From positions 21,341,045-21,405,044 of the forward strand of contig CM119264.1 of NCBI GenBank assembly GCA_051294375.1: a DNA stretch of 64,000 nucleotides. Reading direction: 5' to 3'. The position numbers were made by a program, and so were the translations under genes. A model generated the notes under the pieces. It was not told the DNA's origin. It was given only the letters and a program-made list of their open reading frames with translations, and ran no database searches. Shown one piece after another: positions 58,048 to 64,000 of this stretch. Each line of letters opens with the position of its first letter. Position 1 is the stretch's first letter. The stretch is from Paraspadella gotoi. Lineage: Eukaryota > Chaetognatha.

Positions 58048-59919
58048 ATGAACAATTCTTACGAATTTTACGGTAACCCTCAACGTGGTGGCGCACCTAG
58101 CGGCATGAGCGACGGCGGTGGCGGAGTTGGCTCCGACTGGCGTCGCGGCACGCCAATTTCTGCGGTAAAACCCCCGCCAGCCGTTAACGTAGTCACGCCG
58201 ACGTACGTCAACCGCGTCGACAACGACGCTCCACATTTTCAACACCAATCTCAACATTATCCCTTTTTGCAACAACAACAACAACAACTAGCGGAGCATA
58301 TAGACCCGGCGAGAATGAATCCCCAAATCACCTACAACAACAACAACTACTTACCGGATGAGGTCGGATCCAAACGTCCTCCATCCACCGCGGCGCCCTT
58401 CTCGACCTTCGCTCCTCGACCCTGGAGTCTGGAGGCGTCAAAGCCGCCACAATCGACGCCAACGTCGATGCCGACGTCGACGCCGACGAATCTCGCGGCG
58501 GGAAACCGCATCATGTCCAGCGCCGACATTATGAAGAACGTGGCCGTCAATTACGCTCAGGTGGTTCCTCTCAGGGAAAGGCTGCAACAGGAGGCTTTAA
58601 ATCACCAGCAGCAGACGCAGCCGCAACACCGCTCACCACAGCAGGCGACGCCCAGATCGCCTCCGCAGCAGCGACCACATTTCCCAGACCTCTCTGGATC
58701 AGCGCCGAATCAATGGCATGGATACGCTCCGTCATCTTCCGCTGGAACGCCGAGATCTCCAGCTTCAAATGCGGAAACTGGTCGTCATTCTCACTTTAAT
58801 AATGGCTTTCAAGACAACGCGAGAGATCCCTCGCTCCAAAATCGTCCTTTCAACAACAACGGAAGCGTTGGCTCGACCAACATCGACCCCAATCAGTCGA
58901 TCCATCCTCTCAGCAATAAACCACCAAGCAATCACCCGATCAATCATACTCACAATCACCCGAACGATCGATCGAACACAAATTCCCCCGCGCAGGACGC
59001 TGTCGTCATTGGGCGCCTTCAACCGGCGCCGGTCAAAGAGGCGCCCATCGTTCGCGTCACCGACTACGATCGAGAGAAGATGATGCTGGACGAGCAGATG
59101 CGACGGTTGATGTTGCTGCAGGATCGAGTCAATGAAGTGGAGAGCAGGACTAATGGGGAGCCTCGAAGCGAAACATCTATGGTTGGACAGACGAGACAGA
59201 ATTCCGTGGAAAGCAATCGTCCGCAAAACCAACAGCAAAGCCAAAACCCACAGCAATGGCAGAACCAACAGCAACGGCCAAATCCGCCAATGCACAAAGA
59301 GTTTTCTCCTCGTCGACAAAGCGCCACGGACGACGGTGACTCTGGAATCGGCGAGGCGGCGTTCCGCGCCCCCGCTCCGCCCTTGACGCACGCGTCACTG
59401 GTAGGAACGGTGCCCGTCGATGGGTTCGGGAATCGAATCGCGCCGTCTCACGGATTCGATCGTCGGGGATCGAGAGAGCCTCCGCCGGAAGTGGCGCGGC
59501 GAAACGCCGTTAATTTGGCGCGGACGGAGACGTCGAGGAATCCCGCGGAATCCTTCGTCATCGATTCGACTGGCCCGGAGCCGATGATGAGACGAACGAT
59601 GAACCAATCAGATTATGTGTCTGGATCAGGATACGGACCAAACAGCGGCGGAGGCGTCGGAGGCGGCGGCCTCCTCGATTTTCGACACCAAATCCCAAAA
59701 TCGACACCGCATTTTGAGCACAACAACAGTAAAGATACTACCCCAATAACTCTCCAACAGCTTCGTCGTCGGCCCAGCCAGCCGAAACCAGCCCAATCGA
59801 AAGCGAAACAACCGGCTGTCCCGACTAAAATCCCTTCCGCCAATTTGCTGCAGCCGCCTCCAGACCCCAAGAGACCCCCGGGTCGCAAATCCGTCAAGTT
59901 TATCTCCAAAGACGGTCAG
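58048..59919 (+). CDS. Large disordered scaffold-like protein, first coding exon (624 codons)
   Basis: The longest open frame in the window. ATG at 58048 (in-frame TAA at 58024) opens MNNSYEFYGNPQRGG; an internal start after TTCAAG is possible. The sequence is disordered: poly-Gln at 58267-58287, Pro/Gln/Ser- and Asn/His-rich segments, TPTSMPTSTPT repeats, a short conserved-looking SSADIMKNVAVNYAQVVPLR at about residues 155-175, and a likely coiled segment DREKMMLDEQMRRLMLLQDR near residue 345. Gly-rich GGGVGGGG near 540 and basic PPGRKSVKFISKDGQ end the exon at donor CAG|GTAAAG, phase 0. Together with the C-terminal exons I suspect an invertebrate PLEKHA5/6/7-like protein lacking its N-terminal WW/PH part here. 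Confidence 0.8.
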
Positions 59920-59994
59920 GTAAAGAGAAAAGATTGATAGTAGCATTCGCTAGAATTTCATAATTTCATTTCATAATTTCATAATTTCATAATT

Positions 59995-59998
<4 letters not shown>

Positions 59999-60030
<32 letters not shown>
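59999..60030. repeat. (CT)n tract used as intron pyrimidine tract
   Basis: CT repeat in the 173-base intron between exons 1 and 2 of the large gene. It forms part of the polypyrimidine region before the acceptor at 60092. Confidence 0.8.
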
Positions 60031-60034
<4 letters not shown>

Positions 60035-60092
60035 TAACTCTCTTCCCTCCTGTCCATATTCCTTTCCCTCTATAATCTATAACCATTCATAG

Positions 60093-60289
60093 ATCCGCTC
60101 CTCTTCTCGCTCCTGCAAGTCCGTTGACCTCCGCCCCTCCGGTGACACCTCTGGACCCTCTGGTCGCGGCCTCACAGCGTCAGAGGCGCTGGGAGTTACG
60201 CCATCTTTAGGTCCCTGGATTCACCGATTGCGAAAGTCGCCGAGCGCGGGATCATTCGCTTCGCAAGAGTCGAGCGAGGCTGGCGGCAG
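60093..60289 (+). CDS. Same gene, exon 2
   Basis: The intron (59920-60092) has a CT-repeat and pyrimidine tract and acceptor ATTCATAG. The exon opens in phase 0 with IRSSSRSCKSVDLRPSGDTS, GPSGRGLTASEALGVTPSL and GPWIHRLRKSPSAGSFASQ, and ends after two bases of a codon at GGCAG|GTTGTT. Read straight on from the previous exon, a stop follows within 20 bases, which supports splicing. Ser-rich with basic motifs (RLRKSPS) suited to kinase or 14-3-3 recognition; that is inference. Confidence 0.65.
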
Positions 60290-60383
60290 GTTGTTTTATA
60301 AAAATACATTCAACTTACCTTTTCTAAAAGAAAAAGAAAACTTTAAACTAACCTCGTCTCTTCCCCAAAAAACAAACATTCAG

Positions 60384-60704
60384 GTGGTCATCAGAGCCTC
60401 CGACATCCGCGCGAGTCCCCCCAGCGCGTCTACACAATCCGCGACCAGCTTCAGATTCGTTCGCTGGTCGTCCGGCCGCCCCGACGATGAGGCCAACGCC
60501 GAAGACGATTTCAGCGACACGATCTTCGCATCCGAACGAATCGACGTTCGAATCGGAGATCGCCACGCTGGAGGCGGCCATCGGCCTTGAACGCCCGACC
60601 CATCGGCCCATCGTGGACGACGACGCCGCGTCTGAACCGGAATCGGAATATTTGACGCCAGTCGAGGCTCACCGGCGCCGGGTGAAGGCCAAAGAGATTC
60701 ACAA
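60384..60704 (+). CDS. Same gene, exon 3, with conserved-looking helix
   Basis: Acceptor AAACATTCAG; the first base completes the split codon (AG+G, Arg). It reads WSSEPPTSARVPPARLHNP, further Pro/Ser-rich sequence, then FESEIATLEAAIGLERPTH, ASEPESEYLTPVEAHRRR and VKAKEIHK, ending two bases into a codon at CACAA|GTAAGT. The segment EPE...LTP.E...R..KVK.IHKML, completed by the next exon, resembles the PLEKHA5/6/7 C-terminal pattern PE.PLTPE.L..R..KVE.IK..L. Coding is clear; the family name is tentative. A competing frame (VVIRASDIRASPPS) is open but does not join. Confidence 0.7.
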
Positions 60705-60950
60705 GTAAGTGAGAAGGATATGGTTTGAATAATAATAATTATTCAATATTTCTAAAGATTAAAAAATTATGCAGCTAATATGAAAAATTTAGATTATAAA
60801 TAAGATTATAAAATTGAGATTAAACTAAGATCGTTAAGATTATTAAGATTGAAATAAACTAAGGTTATTAAGTTTATTAATATAACTAAGATTATTAGGA
60901 TTATTAAGATTTAACGAAAATTAAACCTGCTGAATATTTTGTCCGCTTAG

Positions 60951-61059
60951 GATGCTCTCAAAAAACGCGGGCGGTTGGACGCGAGAGGCTCTGAAGGAGG
61001 AAGAAGAGGAGACGCCCGAAGTTGGGCGGGGGCGCCGCCAGGCTCTAGGATTAGCCCAG
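60951..61059 (+). CDS. Same gene, exon 4
   Basis: Acceptor TTTGTCCGCTTAG; G completes Lys, then MLSKNAGGWTREALKEEEEE, TPEVGRGRRQALGLAQ, ending in phase 0 at CCCAG|GTAAGG. It continues the helical, charged region begun in exon 3. Introns on both sides are AT-rich with standard borders. Confidence 0.75.
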
Positions 61060-61164
61060 GTAAGGGGGCGTCTATGGTGTTCAATTTTGTTATGTTAAAT
61101 AAAATGTGATAAGCTACATAATGACGGTTATTATTTTGTTTTATTCTTTAACCTTCATTTGCAG

Positions 61165-61176
61165 AACAAACTCGCT
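61165..61176 (+). CDS. Same gene, probable 12-nt microexon
   Basis: TTAACCTTCATTTGCAG|AACAAACTCGCT|GTATGTAT: a good acceptor and a good donor enclose exactly four codons, NKLA, in phase 0. Including it gives RRQALGLAQ-NKLA-AIAREASKKRK, which lengthens the predicted helix and fits the ..LA.EAS(K/R)(K/R).. part of the PLEKHA-like C-terminus. Skipping it also keeps the frame, so it may be alternatively spliced, as neural microexons are in many animals. Confidence 0.45.
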
Positions 61177-61588
61177 GTATGTATAGGACGAAATCGATTC
61201 GTGTTAAATTTAATTTTTGTTTTCATATTATAATATTCTCTGAGCAACGTTTTTCGTGGCATTGGGAAACTTTTTTAACTGTCCCCCGTTTTCAACGGAC
61301 GCACTTAACCGTTTACGAATTTGCTTCACACTTTTGATAAAACGAATGAATATCATCCTTTGATGATAAGTTCGTAGGGTATCGGGTTCGCGCCCTGTGT
61401 TTTGCGGGTCTTCTTAAGTTCTGAGCCAAAGTTAAAAGAAATAAACTTAAAAACTCCTGACATTAGTTGACTGTCTTCAAATTTTTAACATTTAATATTG
61501 CTTTATTAACTGTCACACCGCAAACCTAGAGCCACGCGTTGACTCTTAAAAGTCTCGTATCGATTCAAATCAAGGCTGTCCTCTCTAG

Positions 61589-62134
61589 GCAATCGCAAGG
61601 GAGGCATCCAAGAAGAGAAAGGAGCAACGACGGGAGAGAGCCAAGTCCTGGGCGCAGCCGGAACCGCAGCCGGACTCTCCAGAGCAGGATCTTCGAAACT
61701 CCGGACTTCGATCTCAGAGCCGAGATGAATTAGATTCCGCCCCGTGGGAATCGCAGCGCCCACTGTCGGGTGTCCGTGGGACGACCCCGGAGAGACTGCC
61801 GCAGCGGCAACCGAGATACGAATCAGCGCCTCCCGATCAACGGCTCCGCGGAATGGCGCCGAATGGAATCGATTATTCAGCGGCACCGCCTCCGAGAAAC
61901 TTGGCGCCCGGCTTCCAGACACCTCGTCCGTCGTCTTACGGTACCGGAATGGCGTCGGTCCCTTCGACTCGACGGGACGCGACGCCGCGAGACCCGAGAA
62001 TAGCGCCGGTAGGAGCGCCCGCTTTGGAACCGCCGACGGACCCGGCGCGGCGAGAGAGGTTCTACGCCGACGTTGGGAATTTGCAGCGCTGGATGGCGCA
62101 AGATGATGCGAGGCTCGTCAGTGACGTTCTTTGA
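61589..62134 (+). CDS. Same gene, last exon
   Basis: Acceptor GGCTGTCCTCTCTAG, phase 0. It opens AIAREASKKRKEQRRERAKS, a basic helix, then Pro/Arg/Ser-rich disordered sequence (QPEPQPDSPEQDLRNSGLRS, LRGMAPNGIDYSAAPPPRN) and a short ordered-looking end, PARRERFYADVGNLQRWM, AQDDARLVSDVL, then TGA. Summed exon lengths (1872+197+321+109+12+546) make 3057 nt, 1018 residues. Overlapping frames are open because of high GC, but only this one joins all exons. Two AATAAA signals follow. Confidence 0.75.
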   Translation, partial: AIAREASKKRKEQRRERAKSWAQPEPQPDSPEQDLRNSGLRSQSRDELDSAPWESQRPLSGVRGTTPERLPQRQPRYESAPPDQRLRGMAPNGIDYSAAPPPRNLAPGFQTPRPSSYGTGMASVPSTRRDATPRDPRIAPVGAPALEPPTDPARRERFYADVGNLQRWMAQDDARLVSDVL

Positions 62135-62247
62135 ATCTTCTTTTGCTTCTAAATTTTCTTTTCTTCGCGGAAACAGGCAAAAAACAACTAGCGTAAGCTT
62201 TCCAAATATCGCTTTTCGGGGATAATACAACATTTTTCATGGTTACG

Positions 62248-62272
62248 AATAAAAAGATATTTTAAGAATAAA
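62248..62272 (+). terminator. Polyadenylation signals of the large gene
   Basis: AATAAA at 62248-62253 and again at 62267-62272, about 115-135 bases after the stop at 62134. Confidence 0.65.
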
Positions 62273-63205
62273 TTATAGGTATTTTACAAAGGTCTTTTAT
62301 TTTATTATTGAATGTGCCAATAATTAAACCCAAATATGTTTTTATGGTTCATTACTTTGCTTGCAATCAATGTGATATCAATCAAAATTCGTATGCACCT
62401 AGTCCTTAAAATTTGTCATTATGAAACAAAAGCTAATTCCTTTTGATTAAAATTACAGTTTGCTATAATTTTCTAAGAATATATGATTAAAATTTTAACG
62501 TAAATATGTTTGCATTGCAGTGCAGAATGGAAATCAATATATTTCTAAGAATAAAATTTGGTATTACTCATCTTTGTATTGTTGCGATCGCTCCATGATT
62601 ATCTGTCGACGAAGGAGTACGTGAATTAAAAACTAAAAAAATAATCGAAAGCAAAAATGCCAAAACCAGCTAATTATCAAATTTTAAAAACAATCGCATG
62701 GTAATAATAATTGGATCGAGCTTGAGAAATAGAAATGATGAAAAGTTAAACCTCGAGGGAAAAAAGAGAAATGAGATCAGGAAGGAAAATAATGGGGTAA
62801 AAAAATGTTTCGCGAAACCTCAAAACGGGTTTGAGAATGTTCACCGGTTTATCCTATAGTATTACTTGAGAATAAATTATCATTTTGACCGAGGTACGAG
62901 GTAGTAAGATAGCACTTTAAAAAACTATATTTCATAGAGATATTTTTTTTTAGATGATTGATATTAATGTGGTTAAGTTAAAAATATAGTTCGTACGTCT
63001 CTTTCGACAACTGCAAAAACGCTCACGAGATCGATCATTTTTTGTAAGGGGAAGAAAAAGAGAAATTTTTAGCTCGGGTTAACGTCCTCCGAAGTTTGAA
63101 GAAGTTGGAAGTCGACGATAAGAAGTAGAAAACTATTGAACTGCTTACCGCAAAATTGAACAAAAATAAAGTAAAAGACAGGTAACATTATCTAAAAATT
63201 TTGCA

Positions 63206-63207
<2 letters not shown>

Positions 63208-63240
<33 letters not shown>
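63208..63240. repeat. (GT)n tract
   Basis: About sixteen GT units. Confidence 0.95.
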
Positions 63241-63244
<4 letters not shown>

Positions 63245-63330
63245 ACGCGGTTTTTTTTCTTGTTCCAATTCATTTCCACCCACGCGATTCTTTCTTCATC
63301 TTCTCATATCTTATCTTAATTTTTTGTCTG

Positions 63331-63396
<66 letters not shown>
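63331..63396. repeat. (CT)n tract
   Basis: CT repeat with one CAT interruption. Confidence 0.95.
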
Positions 63397-63401
<5 letters not shown>

Positions 63402-63663
63402 ATCTCAAAACCCCCTCTTCTACATGCCACAACCCACCTTCATTTCTCCTCTTCATCATTCAATTTCTCTTCGATCGTTTTTTTCTCTTAACCCCTCCCC
63501 CCTCTCCTCTCCCTCGACGGTCTTTCATTAAACATTCAGACTCCATTTAATTCGCTACCAAGTTGGCAACTGTGCAACAAACCAGACCCGAGACGAGAAG
63601 GAGAGCGGATGGGCGGAGGGCGGTGGGGGGGGGGAAGGGGTGAGAGAGCGCGCGGAATGGCCC

Positions 63664-63758
63664 GATGATGATGGGGACGATTGATATAATTCGTGGCGAT
63701 GATGATCATGATGATAGATGATGATGATGATGATGATGATGGATAGATGATGATGATG
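63664..63758. repeat. (GAT)n-rich array
   Basis: Imperfect GAT trinucleotide repeats with ATAGATGAT units. Confidence 0.9.
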
Positions 63759-64000
63759 GAGACTCGTGCGGCGGTTGACAATGTGAAAGATGTTTAACTA
63801 ATACCGATTGTTTTTGATGACGCTGATGATATCAATTATAATGAAAAAGTCGATAAAAATAGTGAAATTCATGATACTTTTTGTCGTGCATTATTTTTTG
63901 ACACTCAAAGTGAAAAACATGATCGGCTTGAAGCAAAAATCAAAACACAATAAAAAACGTACTTGAGGTTAAGATACGTTTTCACCGAGAGAACCACTAA

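Larger units (their letters stand above)
62273..64000. other. AT-rich intergenic stretch with microsatellites
   Basis: AT-rich with no supported exon to about 63190, then (GT)n, (CT)n, pyrimidine-rich DNA, a G-rich patch with (G)9 near 63628, and (GAT)n. Nothing gene-like is seen. Confidence 0.5.

Noticed and set aside
61330-61400. Possible tRNA because of GGGTTCGCGCCC resembling a B box
   Set aside because: No A box, no cloverleaf, no acceptor stem can be formed; the stretch lies in an intron of the large gene.

Overview
This is animal (metazoan) nuclear DNA from an unpolished, probably long-read draft assembly. Genes are split by GT..AG introns, AATAAA signals follow the last exons, a Tc1/mariner-type element with TA target duplications is present, and one gene is a tumour protein D52 (TPD52) family member, a family known from animals. 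The species is not identifiable; an invertebrate with short-to-medium introns is my best guess. Low-complexity DNA is very common, above all long (GA)n/(CT)n tracts, and there are eight N gaps, five of exactly 25 N.

Layout. 1-18812 is one stretch of about 9.3 kb present twice in direct orientation (279-9623 and 9649-18812) across a 25-N gap. The copies differ mainly by homopolymer-length indels, so this is most likely an unmerged contig overlap. The unit holds a GC-rich promoter-like patch with an RFX X-box-like site, probable minus-strand exons and a 53-bp minisatellite. 18813-31040 is single-copy and carries several separate probable plus-strand exons (20125, 22506, 23579, 25208, 27386), two further promoter-like patches with X-box/CCAAT/forkhead motifs, and an 851-bp element with terminal inverted repeats and TA flanks. 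31066-34964 is a distinct block with a degenerate inverted repeat. 34990-48185 is a giant palindrome (arms of over 6 kb, spacer of about 137 bp) with a deleted Tc1-like element in each arm. It looks like a fold-back read or assembly artefact, though a true inversion cannot be excluded.

48186-64000 is the gene-bearing part. A gene of unknown function has phase-compatible pieces at 48232, 48356 and 50547. A TPD52-like gene has exons at 52381-52562 and 57169-57621, separated by a repeat-rich 4.6-kb intron. A third gene at 58048-62134 has six exons, all phase-compatible and including a 12-nt microexon, encoding about 1018 residues. It is disordered and Gln/Pro/Ser-rich, and its C-terminal part recalls the PLEKHA5/6/7 family. 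All three read rightwards; I see no evidence that they share a pathway.

Reading frames outside this last part are fragile because single-base indels are frequent. Coordinates of single exons there are hypotheses based on splice sites and coding character.
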